Positions 1-8,421 of a DNA stretch of 34,728 nucleotides are shown in pieces. The DNA comes from Alphaproteobacteria bacterium (GTDB taxonomy: Bacteria; Pseudomonadota; Alphaproteobacteria; Puniceispirillales; Puniceispirillaceae), in NCBI GenBank assembly GCA_016779005.1, contig JADHOL010000019.1:1-34728 (forward strand), written 5' to 3'. The position numbers and the translations under genes are program-made. The notes below the pieces were generated by a model. That model was not told the origin of the DNA and searched no databases. It saw nothing but the letters and a program-made list of their open reading frames with translations. The first letter of the stretch is position 1, and each line of letters opens with the position of its first letter.

Positions 1-80
1 GGTCTTGCAAAATGGAGAACAGCAGAGAAAAATACTGCCGGCGGCATTCTCGTTGAGTGGATGTGTAAAAGTTTCTGACC

Positions 81-1238
81 TTAATTATTGGACTCTAACT
101 CGGTCTTTCTAAGCCAGTTATGCATCACCTTTACGTTATGCCCAGTACCATATGAATGGCCAACTCCCTCTGTAGTCCAACCACCAATGGCATCTATAAT
201 ATCGGCAGGACATTCAACGGCCCTTAGCCTATCTCTCAGAGAGTGTCGAAATGAATGGATAACACAGTTATATGGCACTCTTGGCTTAAGCCACTTGTTG
301 AGGGCAGCACTAGCAGAGTTGGAGCTACACTTTTGCTCGTTGCAGTATTTAGGGAAGGCAAATTGATGCCCTTGTTGTACTATTTTCTCCGCTGCCCACA
401 GTGAACTCCCTACCAATGGTATCTTTCGTTGACTAGACGAGGTCTTCAAAGTTCGCCATGCATGTTTGCACAGGTTGATGTGAGGTATCTCTGCGTCCAA
501 CCTTATATCTTCAGACAACAGGCCAGCTGCCTCTGCCAGTCTCATACCTGTATCCGATATAAGAGCTATCAACCATCTTGGTTCATCATCTAAATGCCTG
601 CACTCTTCTTGCACCACAGCAAGGACATCATCAGGTATTGGGAGCCGCTGATTCTTGACTTCATCGTTCGGTATAAATGTGCCACTAAACACATTACTGG
701 CAGCCAGACCATGCTCTTTAATGGCAATATTGACCACTGGCCTGACAGATGAGAATACGCGTTTTACTGAAGAAGAGGACATCCCCTTACTAAATAGATA
801 ATCCCTGAAGCGGCCTGCGTCAGAAATTTCTAATGCGGTAAGGTTGTCGTGACCCAGACACTCACTAAGGTAGCGAATGCTGCGCTCCGATGCTTCAAAG
901 AACAACTTGGTTTTACCCTTACCCTTGAGGCGATGATAAAGAGCAAGCGCATCAGACATCGTAAACACATCATGAGAAGCTTGCTGACTTGGCGGCAGTG
1001 TTGTTAATCCCAGTTCCTTTGAGTAGACCATCTCCATTCTTAGACTGTCCCAGTATCGTTCCAGCCTTTCAGACAATGCAGCGGCAGACTTAGCCGCTTT
1101 TACCTCTGACTTTGTGCGCAAAGACACTTCGATTTTCTTCTTGTTGAAGCGATGCCGAAGGTCAGATGGCACTGACCTTGAGAAGTAAAAAGTTTCATTT
1201 CTTTTGTAAAAGTATACCGGAGACCTTACCCACACCAT
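81..1238 (-). CDS. Tyrosine recombinase (phage/island integrase)
   Basis: Site-specific recombinase of 385 aa that would integrate and excise a mobile element by a covalent 3'-phosphotyrosine intermediate. The C-terminal catalytic domain carries the full set of residues: R233 (in GMRLAEAAGL), a likely K265, H328 and R331 (HSFR), W354 (GGW, in the usual His/Trp slot) and the nucleophile Y363 (GHSYG). The N-terminus (VYFYKRNETFYFSRSVPSDLR) resembles the DUF6538-type domain that opens many proteobacterial integrases, followed by a helical core-binding domain at about residues 90-190. The gene starts 85 bp from the 3' end of tRNA-Phe and reads away from it, the standard layout for a tRNA-targeting integrase at one end of an island. 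By eye its GC content is higher than that of the housekeeping genes next door, which fits transfer. No excisionase is visible in the 80 bases left of its stop. The family call is firm; the type of element is unknown. Confidence 0.95.
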   Translation of the reverse strand: MVWVRSPVYFYKRNETFYFSRSVPSDLRHRFNKKKIEVSLRTKSEVKAAKSAAALSERLERYWDSLRMEMVYSKELGLTTLPPSQQASHDVFTMSDALALYHRLKGKGKTKLFFEASERSIRYLSECLGHDNLTALEISDAGRFRDYLFSKGMSSSSVKRVFSSVRPVVNIAIKEHGLAASNVFSGTFIPNDEVKNQRLPIPDDVLAVVQEECRHLDDEPRWLIALISDTGMRLAEAAGLLSEDIRLDAEIPHINLCKHAWRTLKTSSSQRKIPLVGSSLWAAEKIVQQGHQFAFPKYCNEQKCSSNSASAALNKWLKPRVPYNCVIHSFRHSLRDRLRAVECPADIIDAIGGWTTEGVGHSYGTGHNVKVMHNWLRKTELESNN

Positions 1239-1323
1239 GACAGAACAAACTCCTGTTCCAGAACGTTAATCGTTTGGAAACAGTCACTTGCACGTCCGTC
1301 CGCCGACCTCGAAACTGGGAAAG

Positions 1324-1399
<76 letters not shown>

Positions 1400-1441
1400 A
1401 ATCTAAGGGCAAAACTAATTCATAAAGTAAAGTAGTACAGT

Positions 1442-1470
1442 GTTATAATCATCGCATAATCCATTGTCTA
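1442..1470 (-). promoter_or_regulatory. Putative sigma-70 promoter of tRNA-Phe
   Basis: On the minus strand TAGACA (1470-1465) and TATAAC (1447-1442) are separated by exactly 17 bp. The -10 box lies about 43 bp upstream of the mature tRNA 5' end, giving a short 5' leader. This is a motif match only. Confidence 0.5.
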
Positions 1471-1514
1471 GTCGGAAACCAAAAACAGGACCAATTTTTA
1501 TAGCTAATATACCA

Positions 1515-1748
1515 TTAGCTTAATGGGGTATCTTTGTCTGCCTGAGCTATAAGGGTCTGAAGATCTGCATCTTCATCAGCTTCATGTGCTGGAATAACAT
1601 ATGCCTCATTTAGCCAGTTACCTAAATCGAGTTGAGAACATCTTCTCGAGCAAAATGGCGTATGGGGAGGCGTTACTTTCTCGCCGCATAGAGGACAATC
1701 AGTAGCCTTTGGTTTTTGTGGATGAAGAGATGTGATTTTTGCGCTCAT
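1515..1748 (-). CDS. yacG: DNA gyrase inhibitor YacG (zinc-binding)
   Basis: Small zinc protein of 77 aa. In E. coli, YacG binds GyrB and inhibits gyrase. The two knuckles are visible: CPLC at residues 18-21 and CSRRC at about 33-37, followed by the family signature DLGNWLNEAYVIP. The acidic tail (EADEDADLQTL) is usual. It is the last gene of the minus-strand operon, 14 nt after the RNase E/G gene, with tRNA-Phe downstream. The family is recognised confidently; gyrase inhibition here is by homology. Confidence 0.93.
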   Translation of the reverse strand: MSAKITSLHPQKPKATDCPLCGEKVTPPHTPFCSRRCSQLDLGNWLNEAYVIPAHEADEDADLQTLIAQADKDTPLS

Positions 1749-1762
1749 ATAAAAAACCTCTA

Positions 1763-2845
1763 TTAAATTGCGGATGACATTGCGTTTATTCTGTCAATCA
1801 GCGGCATATATGTATGCCTTATGGTCATCTCAACTAGCCCTGCAGGGCCAAAACCATAAATATCAGGATGACGAATATCCGCCAAGGCATAATCTTGGCA
1901 AAATCGATGGAATTTTTTTCGGTCTGTTTTTGCAAGACGCGGCATATCAATAAAAACAGCACCAGAAATATACCGAAGCCTGATTTGCTTCATAATGACT
2001 TCTGCTATATGTGCTGATAATTCAGACGCACCCGTTTTTGAGCCCGCAGAATCAATATCAATAGCCGTGAGCCCCTTAGTGGACTGAAACCAAATTACAA
2101 CGCCTTTTTCTGTTGTAAATTTACTCTCACACGCTTTTTCCAGCTGATCAAAAACTGCCTGCCATTCAACATTATCCCTGCCTATTCTCTTGCTTGCAGT
2201 TGGGGCAATAATGCGAGCCAATTTAATCAAGGGAAGTCCTTGATATAGTTTTTTCGGTGTTGCGACATTATTCAGATTTGCTGGCAATTCTGCTTTTTCC
2301 TGCCAATCACGGGCAAGTATCTCAATCTCATTTTTTATTAAAAACTGTTCTGTATTTATTGCCTGACGTCTTAGGATAATGCCAAAACGGTCTGGTATTA
2401 CTTTTTGGATTTCATCTGCAAGCGCTATTTCAGATGGTTGCGTAGCTATTATAGTTCTGCCTAATCGAACTGTTTCAGCTTGCCCAGGAAGCAAAATTAC
2501 ATATTTTCCTGCGAGTTGCGCTCCCAAAATTGCCCTTGCTGGTTTTAAAGCCCATGGCTCTGATGTTATGGTTACCAGTGCTAATGCACCAGGATGCAGT
2601 TTTTCGCTCGAGAGCCGAACACTTATCTGTGTGCCATCCTCAAGCATCGCTGTTGCAAGTTTATGCTGCCTGAAAACCTGATATATTCTGGCAATATGAA
2701 CAGAGCCTATTTCAGGAATTTCAGGCTTTAATATGGTTAGAAATTCAACTAGATTGCCATTTTCCAAAATCGCTATTTTACTAGGATTATGCTCATCATC
2801 AGCGAATATGTTCTGTTGGGGAGAAGCAGATAAAGATTTATCCAT
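1763..2845 (-). CDS. Short ribonuclease E/G family protein
   Basis: Single-strand-specific endoribonuclease family, 360 aa, much shorter than E. coli RNase G (about 490 aa). An S1-like segment covers roughly residues 45-85 (SVHIARIYQVFRQ...). The DNase-I-like catalytic core keeps both metal-binding aspartates by alignment to RNase E D303 and D346: D263 (TAIDIDSAG) and D300 (AVFIDMPRL). The usual Asn of the IDIN motif is Asp265 here. The family end motif is recognisable as GFGPAGLVEMTIRHT. The CPxC zinc-link and the C-terminal small domain that mediate tetramer assembly in RNase E are missing. It lies 4 nt after maf and 14 nt before yacG, a conserved alphaproteobacterial trio. It is probably active as a reduced enzyme, but whether it matures rRNA or degrades mRNA cannot be read from the sequence. 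Confidence 0.85.
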   Translation of the reverse strand: MDKSLSASPQQNIFADDEHNPSKIAILENGNLVEFLTILKPEIPEIGSVHIARIYQVFRQHKLATAMLEDGTQISVRLSSEKLHPGALALVTITSEPWALKPARAILGAQLAGKYVILLPGQAETVRLGRTIIATQPSEIALADEIQKVIPDRFGIILRRQAINTEQFLIKNEIEILARDWQEKAELPANLNNVATPKKLYQGLPLIKLARIIAPTASKRIGRDNVEWQAVFDQLEKACESKFTTEKGVVIWFQSTKGLTAIDIDSAGSKTGASELSAHIAEVIMKQIRLRYISGAVFIDMPRLAKTDRKKFHRFCQDYALADIRHPDIYGFGPAGLVEMTIRHTYMPLIDRINAMSSAI

Positions 2846-2849
2846 TTAT

Positions 2850-3452
2850 TTATTCAAGGCTTAGGCCAGCTCCTTTTAGGAGTTGCGCTGTAATATATAA
2901 ATCAAGCCCAACAACGTTTGAATAGGAGCCAGAGATTTTCTTTATATATTGTGCTGCATTTCCCTGAATTGCATAACCACCTGCTTTTCCCTTCCAGTCA
3001 GAACTCGCGCAATAGGCAGATAGCTCGCCCTCAGATAACCGGCGCATAAAAACTCTGGTTTCAACTAATCTGTGCCGTATCAAGCCGTCAGGGAGTATCA
3101 AGCAAATCCCCCCATATACCCGGTGGTTTCTGCCTCCAAGATGGGTTATTGATTTGCGCACATCATCTAGTGTTTCCGCTTTCGGCAAAATTGTTCTGCC
3201 AGTTGCAACAACGGTATCAGCTGCTAGTACATATTTGTCTTTGTGGGAATGTGCGATTGCTTGAGCTTTTTCATAAGCCATACGCTTTGCATATTCGGAT
3301 GGTTTTTCTGCCTTTAGCGGTGTCTCATCTATATTGGCAGCGCTAATGCTAAACGGCTTTACACCGATTTGTTCCAATAATTGCGCGCGTCTTGGAGAAG
3401 CAGACGCCAAAATCAACATATCACTCGCCATTATATTTGTTCTAAGGCTCAT
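2850..3452 (-). CDS. maf: Maf-like nucleoside triphosphate pyrophosphatase
   Basis: House-cleaning nucleotide pyrophosphatase of 200 aa. Diagnostic motifs are ASASPRR near the N-terminus, AADTVV at about residues 78-83 (catalytic Asp) and GKAGGYAIQG at about 155-164. The annotated start has GAGG about 13 nt upstream. A second Met at residue 8 would give the more usual N-terminus but lacks an obvious ribosome binding site. It follows infA by 50 nt and ends 4 nt before the RNase gene, so it is probably co-transcribed. Subfamily and substrate (dTTP/UTP versus m7GTP) are not assigned. Confidence 0.93.
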   Translation of the reverse strand: MSLRTNIMASDMLILASASPRRAQLLEQIGVKPFSISAANIDETPLKAEKPSEYAKRMAYEKAQAIAHSHKDKYVLAADTVVATGRTILPKAETLDDVRKSITHLGGRNHRVYGGICLILPDGLIRHRLVETRVFMRRLSEGELSAYCASSDWKGKAGGYAIQGNAAQYIKKISGSYSNVVGLDLYITAQLLKGAGLSLE

Positions 3453-3502
3453 ATCTGTATCGGCTGCCTCACCTGCTCGCGCTCGAGAGCCATCACACCA
3501 CT

Positions 3503-3721
3503 TTATTTGAATCTAAAAGTAATTCTACCTTTGGTCAGATCATAGGGGGTCATTTCAACATTCACCCTATCGCCTGCTAGAACACGGATCCGGTTTTTTC
3601 GCATCTTGCCACTAGTATGAGCAAGCACCTCATGTTCATTATCTAATTTAACGCGAAACATCGCGTTCGGAAGCAATTCTGCAACCGTTCCAGAAAATTC
3701 AATTACGCCTTCTTTCGCCAT
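3503..3721 (-). CDS. infA: Translation initiation factor IF-1
   Basis: 72 aa, exactly the usual length, consisting of a single S1-type OB fold. Hallmark stretches are [50 protein letters not shown] and [18 protein letters not shown]-1 binds the 30S A site during initiation. It lies inside the murA-to-yacG operon, which places an essential translation gene with cell-wall and housekeeping genes. Confidence 0.99.
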   Translation of the reverse strand: MAKEGVIEFSGTVAELLPNAMFRVKLDNEHEVLAHTSGKMRKNRIRVLAGDRVNVEMTPYDLTKGRITFRFK

Positions 3722-3775
3722 TCACCTATCCCTATTGGTTATCGTTTACACAAAATGAGGATTAACGTCAGAATG

Positions 3776-4213
3776 TCAAGTATTATCGGTTATTCGAGTA
3801 ACAAGTTCGCCTATATGTGTGCTTATTTCATCACGAATAAGGCGATAATGCGCTAATTGCACTTCCCTATTTTCATCGGCAGAAAATGGCTCTTTTACGC
3901 TCCAATGTTCGTGAGGAATATCCATCACCCATGAATCAAGATGAAATTGAGCCTCTACCGAAAGAGACACAGCATAATCTATCTCATCTACATTATAATC
4001 TGTGAATAATTTTGATTGCCTATTTACGTCAAGCGCGATGCCCGCTTCTTCCATAACAGCAAAGGTAAATCCATCTGTAGGCCCTGCAATAACACCGCAA
4101 GATCCCGCATGCCATCCTTCAGGCGCAATTCGGTTAAAAAACCCTTCTGCCATAACGGAACGTATCGCATTTAATGTGCAGGAAAATAATATCTGCTTTG
4201 CTGGTTTTTGCAT
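3776..4213 (-). CDS. Low-molecular-weight phosphatase family protein
   Basis: 145 aa with the CX5R(S) phosphate loop near the N-terminus (CTLNAIRS, residues 11-18), the signature shared by low-molecular-weight tyrosine phosphatases and thioredoxin-type arsenate reductases. The distal general-acid DP motif appears as EP (SVKEPFSAD), a conservative change. It lies 12 nt after the UPF0262 gene and 54 nt before infA, the position this family holds in many alphaproteobacteria. The family is clear; the substrate is unknown, and nothing nearby points to arsenic. Confidence 0.85.
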   Translation of the reverse strand: MQKPAKQILFSCTLNAIRSVMAEGFFNRIAPEGWHAGSCGVIAGPTDGFTFAVMEEAGIALDVNRQSKLFTDYNVDEIDYAVSLSVEAQFHLDSWVMDIPHEHWSVKEPFSADENREVQLAHYRLIRDEISTHIGELVTRITDNT

Positions 4214-4225
4214 TTTTTTGGAGCC

Positions 4226-4732
4226 TTATTTCCGTGCTATCATTACGCATATGAGCGTAAACATTCGCCTTGAAGTCGCTTGGTCAGTATTGATATATTT
4301 CTGCAATCGACCAATGAGTAGCTCAGCTCCTTCGTTATGCAAGGCACGTCTTCCCATATCAATCGTCTGAATCTGTGAGGGAGATTTGGTTCTGATAGCA
4401 TCATAATATGTCTCACAAACTTCAAAATAATCCCTGATTATTCTTCTAAACGGGCCTAACGCCATCACAAACCCTGTTAATGGCTGCTCACTTTCATTTC
4501 TAACATCAAAATGAATGTGGCGCGAATCTGTGCGCAAATGCAAGCAATAAGGCCCTTCATGTTCTTGCAAGGAAAAATAATTTTCGTCGAGAATATCATA
4601 GATCGCAACAGAATGCTCATGTTGCTGCTCTGCTGTAATGCGCTTGTTGGGGTCTAACTCAACATGTAACTGAGCGATTATATTCTTATTTTTATCCCCG
4701 TTTGCCCCGTCATCTGATGGCAACTCGTTCAT
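4226..4732 (-). CDS. UPF0262 family protein
   Basis: Conserved alphaproteobacterial protein of unknown function, 168 aa. Recognisable stretches are EHEGPYCLHLRTDSRHIHFDV, GPFRRIIRDYFEVCETYYDAI, IQTIDMGRRALHNEGAELL and RLFTLICV-like RMFTLICVMIARK at the C-terminus. It sits 17 nt after hisG and 12 nt before the phosphatase gene, its normal neighbour. There is no signal peptide or membrane segment, so it is probably cytosolic. Confidence 0.88.
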   Translation of the reverse strand: MNELPSDDGANGDKNKNIIAQLHVELDPNKRITAEQQHEHSVAIYDILDENYFSLQEHEGPYCLHLRTDSRHIHFDVRNESEQPLTGFVMALGPFRRIIRDYFEVCETYYDAIRTKSPSQIQTIDMGRRALHNEGAELLIGRLQKYINTDQATSRRMFTLICVMIARK

Positions 4733-4749
4733 TTATTCACCATCTTCAC

Positions 4750-5439
4750 TCAATCATTAAATTCTGGTTGCACCCTATTATGTGCTGCTTCTCTAATTTT
4801 AGTAATCCAGCCACCTATTATTTCCGGGTTCATTTTCCATGCAGCTCTATTAACCGCAAATCGGGATGATACAGTCATAATTTCAGCAATCTCAACCAAT
4901 CCATTAGCAGTAAGGGTAGACCCAGTTTCAACTAAATCAACAATTCTTCTACATAGTCCCAAATTTGGTGCTATTTCCATTGCCCCATTTAATTTAATAC
5001 AATCAACCTGCACCCCTTTTTCAGCAAAATAGCGGCGTGTCGTCACTGGGTATTTTGTGGCCACACGAAGATGCGACCATTGGCGTTGGTCCGATACAGA
5101 AACCGTATCTTCCTGAGCAGCAACTACCAGCCGGCATTTACCAATCCCAAGGTCAATAGGCGCATAAATCTCTGGGTGATTAAATTCTTGCAATACATCA
5201 GAGCCAGCAATCGCCAGATGCGCTGCACCATAGGCAAGAAAAGTTGCAACATCAAAGCTTCTAACCCGAATAATATCAATATTCGAATGATTAGAAGAGA
5301 ATTGCAATCGTCTGTCTGATGATTCAAAAAAAGCAGGCTCAGGCTCGATACCGGCACGTTTCAAGATTGGTATTGCCTGCTCCAGAATTCTTCCCTTAGG
5401 AAGGGCTAATATAAGTTTGGTATTATTCTGACTATTCAT
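4750..5439 (-). CDS. hisG: ATP phosphoribosyltransferase, short form (HisG)
   Basis: First enzyme of histidine synthesis, joining ATP and PRPP to give phosphoribosyl-ATP. At 229 aa it is the short form, which lacks the C-terminal regulatory domain and needs the HisZ subunit for activity and feedback control. Visible features are LALPKGRILEQAIPILKRAG at the N-terminus, the GSDVLQEF segment and the PRPP-binding loop DLVETGSTLTANGL. hisZ is not in the window. hisD is also absent between this gene and UPF0262. It lies in the operon after DUF2948, 39 nt away. Confidence 0.95.
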   Translation of the reverse strand: MNSQNNTKLILALPKGRILEQAIPILKRAGIEPEPAFFESSDRRLQFSSNHSNIDIIRVRSFDVATFLAYGAAHLAIAGSDVLQEFNHPEIYAPIDLGIGKCRLVVAAQEDTVSVSDQRQWSHLRVATKYPVTTRRYFAEKGVQVDCIKLNGAMEIAPNLGLCRRIVDLVETGSTLTANGLVEIAEIMTVSSRFAVNRAAWKMNPEIIGGWITKIREAAHNRVQPEFND

Positions 5440-5478
5440 CTGATAAATCGTAAACTAGTTTCATTTATCCCCATTTGC

Positions 5479-5967
5479 TTAAGCAAAATGATTTGGGATT
5501 TGTGTTGTTGGATGTGGCTCTGCTATATCTCGTATAAAAATATCTAATTCGGAAACAGTTAATTTCACGCTTACATTTTGCGAGAATACCAACGTTACTT
5601 CATTGTTGTCACTGTCATACTCAATTGTGAGTAAATTGTAAAATAATGCTGAATTTTCCTCATTATAATGGGTTAAATTTTGATGCTTTACAGAAGTTAC
5701 ATTCTGAATATTAACACCTGATAACACGCGGTAATAATTTTTATCCTCTGATATCTGTGTTGCCGCTTCCCAGCAAAAACGATTAGCGACGAATAAAAAA
5801 CTATTTTTAGATTTCTCAAAACGCAAATCTGCATTGCCAATCAAGGCATCCTGCAACAAGCTTGAGACAACCTCCAAATCCTGAGGCTGCTTGCATCGAA
5901 GCGAGATAGCGCTATCAGCATATTTTTGAAGTTGCTTATTTATATTATGAATAGATTTATCTGACAT
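5479..5967 (-). CDS. DUF2948 family protein
   Basis: 162 aa. The opening (YADSAISLRCKQPQDLEVVSSLLQDALIG), the segment FLFVANRFCWEAA and the closing AEPHPTTQIPNHFA match the DUF2948 family, which is found almost only in alphaproteobacteria beside murA and his genes. It is translated 3 nt after murA. No catalytic motif, signal peptide or membrane helix is seen, and the function is unknown. Confidence 0.85.
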   Translation of the reverse strand: MSDKSIHNINKQLQKYADSAISLRCKQPQDLEVVSSLLQDALIGNADLRFEKSKNSFLFVANRFCWEAATQISEDKNYYRVLSGVNIQNVTSVKHQNLTHYNEENSALFYNLLTIEYDSDNNEVTLVFSQNVSVKLTVSELDIFIRDIAEPHPTTQIPNHFA

Positions 5968-5970
5968 TTA

Positions 5971-7224
5971 TCACTCGGCCTGTCTTTGAATCCGTGCGCC
6001 ACAATTATTTAATTTTTCTTCCAGATTTGCGTAGCCCCTGTCTAAATGATAAATTCGGCTAATCGTAGTTGTACCAGCGGTTGCAAGTGCCGCTAGAACC
6101 AGACAAACCGAGGCACGCAGGTCAGTTGCCATAACGGGCGCAGGTTTCAAATCAGGCTTGCCATGAACAATACAGCTTCTGCCATCGATCTGGATATCTG
6201 CACTCATCCTCATTAATTCTGGAACATGCATAAATCGGTTTTCAAAAATTGTCTCTGTGATTTTTGAGCTGCCATCTGCTGTTGCCATCAAACACATATA
6301 TTGAGCTTGTAGATCTGTTGGAAATCCGGGATATGGCTGTGTTGCTATATCTACTGACGTCGCACGTGCATTAGATGAAATGCGCGCCCAGTCTTCCCCT
6401 ATTTGAATGGTTGCACCTGTTTGCTCTAGAACAGCAAATAATGCATTTAAATAAACAGGATTTATGTCCCTTAGCGTTATATCACCTTGCGTCACTGCTG
6501 CTGCAATGGCAAATGTCCCAGCTTCAATTCTGTCTGCAATTACACGGTGACTAGCATCTGATAATGTGTCCACACCCTCTATGATGATAGTATCAGTGCC
6601 ATGGCCGGTGATTTTTGCGCCCATCGCATTTAGACAATTTCCAAGATCTATAATTTCTGGTTCTCTTGCAGCATTAATGATTTGGGTTCTACCCTTGGCA
6701 AGACTGGCTGCCATCATAGTGTTTTCTGTAGCCCCAACGGACACGACTGGAAACACAATCTTATTTCCTACAAGACCATTTTTGCATCGCGCCTTGATAT
6801 ATCCATCTGAAAGTTCAACAATAGCCCCTAATTGCTGCATCGCCCAAATGTGCAAATCCACAGGCCGCGTGCCGATTGCACACCCCCCTGGCAAGGAAAC
6901 TTTAACACTACCATATCTTGCTAATAAAGGCCCTAGCACCAATATGGAGGCGCGCATTTTGCGTACCTGTTCATATGGGGCCTCAAGAGTTTTTGCCTCC
7001 CCAGATATATTAATTTGAGTGTCCGTTCGCGCAATCTGCACACCCAAATTTTCCATTAATTCTATCATAGAAACCGTATCCGCAAGTTCAGGAACATTAC
7101 TGAGCTGCAGGGTGCCAGAACACATAAGGCCAGAAGCAAGCAAAGGAAGCGCTGCATTTTTTGCGCCGCTAATTTTAATTGACCCAGATAATTTTTGACC
7201 ACCGTCAATTACAAGCTTATCCAT
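5971..7224 (-). CDS. murA: UDP-N-acetylglucosamine 1-carboxyvinyltransferase (MurA)
   Basis: Cytosolic enzyme that transfers enolpyruvate from PEP to UDP-GlcNAc, the first committed step of peptidoglycan synthesis. 417 aa, normal length. K22-N23 (SGAKNAALP) and C115 (PGGCAIGTRPVD) are at the canonical positions. Cys115 is the residue alkylated by fosfomycin, so the enzyme should be sensitive to it. Its start overlaps the stop of the upstream small protein by 8 nt and DUF2948 follows after 3 nt, so it is part of a tightly coupled operon. Confidence 0.98.
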   Translation of the reverse strand: MDKLVIDGGQKLSGSIKISGAKNAALPLLASGLMCSGTLQLSNVPELADTVSMIELMENLGVQIARTDTQINISGEAKTLEAPYEQVRKMRASILVLGPLLARYGSVKVSLPGGCAIGTRPVDLHIWAMQQLGAIVELSDGYIKARCKNGLVGNKIVFPVVSVGATENTMMAASLAKGRTQIINAAREPEIIDLGNCLNAMGAKITGHGTDTIIIEGVDTLSDASHRVIADRIEAGTFAIAAAVTQGDITLRDINPVYLNALFAVLEQTGATIQIGEDWARISSNARATSVDIATQPYPGFPTDLQAQYMCLMATADGSSKITETIFENRFMHVPELMRMSADIQIDGRSCIVHGKPDLKPAPVMATDLRASVCLVLAALATAGTTTISRIYHLDRGYANLEEKLNNCGARIQRQAE

Positions 7225-7408
7225 CTTGTTTTTCCTTTTGGCTGTCTTTTCCCAATTCTGATCTGCTCCTTGACTGAGATTTTCGCTTCAGCAAATTAGC
7301 TCGTAATGCCTTTGCTAATCGCTCCTGCTTATCAGAATTTACCGTGCCCGAATTTAATGAAGAGCTTGATGAAGAATTTGATGTAGATTTTGCCATATAA
7401 TATCCCAT
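7217..7408 (-). CDS. Small basic protein upstream of murA
   Basis: 63 aa, first gene of the operon. The N-terminal half is a low-complexity Ser-rich tail (SNSSSSSSLNSG). The second half (ERLAKALRANLLKRKSQSRSR) is a basic amphipathic helix resembling short uncharacterised proteins I recall upstream of murA in alphaproteobacteria. The 8-nt overlap with murA supports real translation and coupling. There are Met codons at residues 1 and 5; the true start is uncertain. Function unknown. Confidence 0.7.
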   Translation of the reverse strand: MGYYMAKSTSNSSSSSSLNSGTVNSDKQERLAKALRANLLKRKSQSRSRSELGKDSQKEKQDG

Positions 7409-7686
7409 TCAAAAATTACTATCACTCTTAGAAGCAAAAAGTCGTTTTTTCAATCCCCCGCAAGCAGAAGAAACAGTCATAACAACACCCTGAACTGTTT
7501 GTTGTTGCAAAAGCGTACTTTAATTTTTTTGATCTCTAGCCTGTTTTATTGCGAAAACGATATAAGTTTAAACATGTGAAAATCTAAACCATGTTACTAT
7601 GTCAAAACTATGGCTGCTTAGACAGACACCCTTTTCTAGCGACTGGCCTTTGATTTTTTAAAATAACAGCATTTCGGTTTAATTAT

Positions 7687-8418
7687 ATGCATGTCATGAT
7701 AACAAAATTTATACTCAAATATCGCTCATGGTTACTATTAGGTATATTTTTTCTAGGCATATTATTGTTCTTTTTAAATGGGGGCGGACGCTATATTGAT
7801 TACCGGGACGCCTTATCAAGATATGAAGAATTAAGGCTTATCATCCTTCAAAACCCCATAAGCTCCTATATATTTTACTTTTTATCTTATCTTTTAGTAG
7901 TTACCTTCTCGCTCCCACTCGCGTCATTATTTACCATTTTGGGTTCTGCTTTATTTGGATGGAAGGCACTTCTCATTATATTATTTGCAGCCAGTATTGG
8001 GGCTAGCCTTGTATTTTTAGCTGCCAGAACGATTTTATCAGATTGGTTATATAATCGCACCGCCTCTCATCGATTTCTTATCAGAGCTGATTTTAAGCAA
8101 AATACTTTTTTACTCCTGCTTGGCTTGCGCTTATTTCCAATTGCCCCATTCTGGATAGTAAATATAGTGCCTGCATTTACAACCATCACCTTGAAGAGCT
8201 ATTTCCTTGCAACATTTCTTGGTATTATGCCTGGCACTATTTTATATGTTTGGTTAGGGCAAACAATTGATACCTTATTATCAAAAGGAGAATGGCCCGA
8301 AATGATGACGATTGTGGATAGCCGAATTTGGATACCTCTTTTTGGATTAGGGTTGCTCATATTAGCAACAGGCATATATCGCTCACTACGTGGTAGAACT
8401 CGCATAGAAGATGTTTAG
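7687..8418 (+). CDS. TVP38/TMEM64 (SNARE-associated/DedA-like) membrane protein
   Basis: 243 aa with about six hydrophobic segments: roughly residues 14-30, 56-80, 90-110, 139-160, 165-185 and 215-233. The family core is visible in the re-entrant region FSLPLASLFTILGSALFGWKA and the RLFPIAPFWIVNIVPA segment. Some DedA-superfamily members move lipid carriers across the membrane; the substrate here is unknown. A second in-frame Met lies at codon 4. It is followed after 3 nt by a flavin disulfide reductase. These two domains occur fused in one polypeptide in some bacteria, which argues that they work together, perhaps in a membrane redox role. Confidence 0.9.
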   Translation: MHVMITKFILKYRSWLLLGIFFLGILLFFLNGGGRYIDYRDALSRYEELRLIILQNPISSYIFYFLSYLLVVTFSLPLASLFTILGSALFGWKALLIILFAASIGASLVFLAARTILSDWLYNRTASHRFLIRADFKQNTFLLLLGLRLFPIAPFWIVNIVPAFTTITLKSYFLATFLGIMPGTILYVWLGQTIDTLLSKGEWPEMMTIVDSRIWIPLFGLGLLILATGIYRSLRGRTRIEDV

Positions 8419-8421
8419 ATT

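Noticed and set aside
88..366. A plus-strand open frame of 92 codons inside the integrase gene
   Set aside because: It lies wholly antisense to a well-supported recombinase and encodes no recognisable domain.
3449..3493. A 14-codon ORF between infA and maf on the minus strand whose stop overlaps the maf start (ATGA)
   Set aside because: Very short, no clear ribosome binding site and no recognisable peptide. The overlap may be chance.
3776..4213. Calling the phosphatase homologue an arsenate reductase
   Set aside because: The CX5R loop is shared by both families, and no arsenic resistance gene is nearby.
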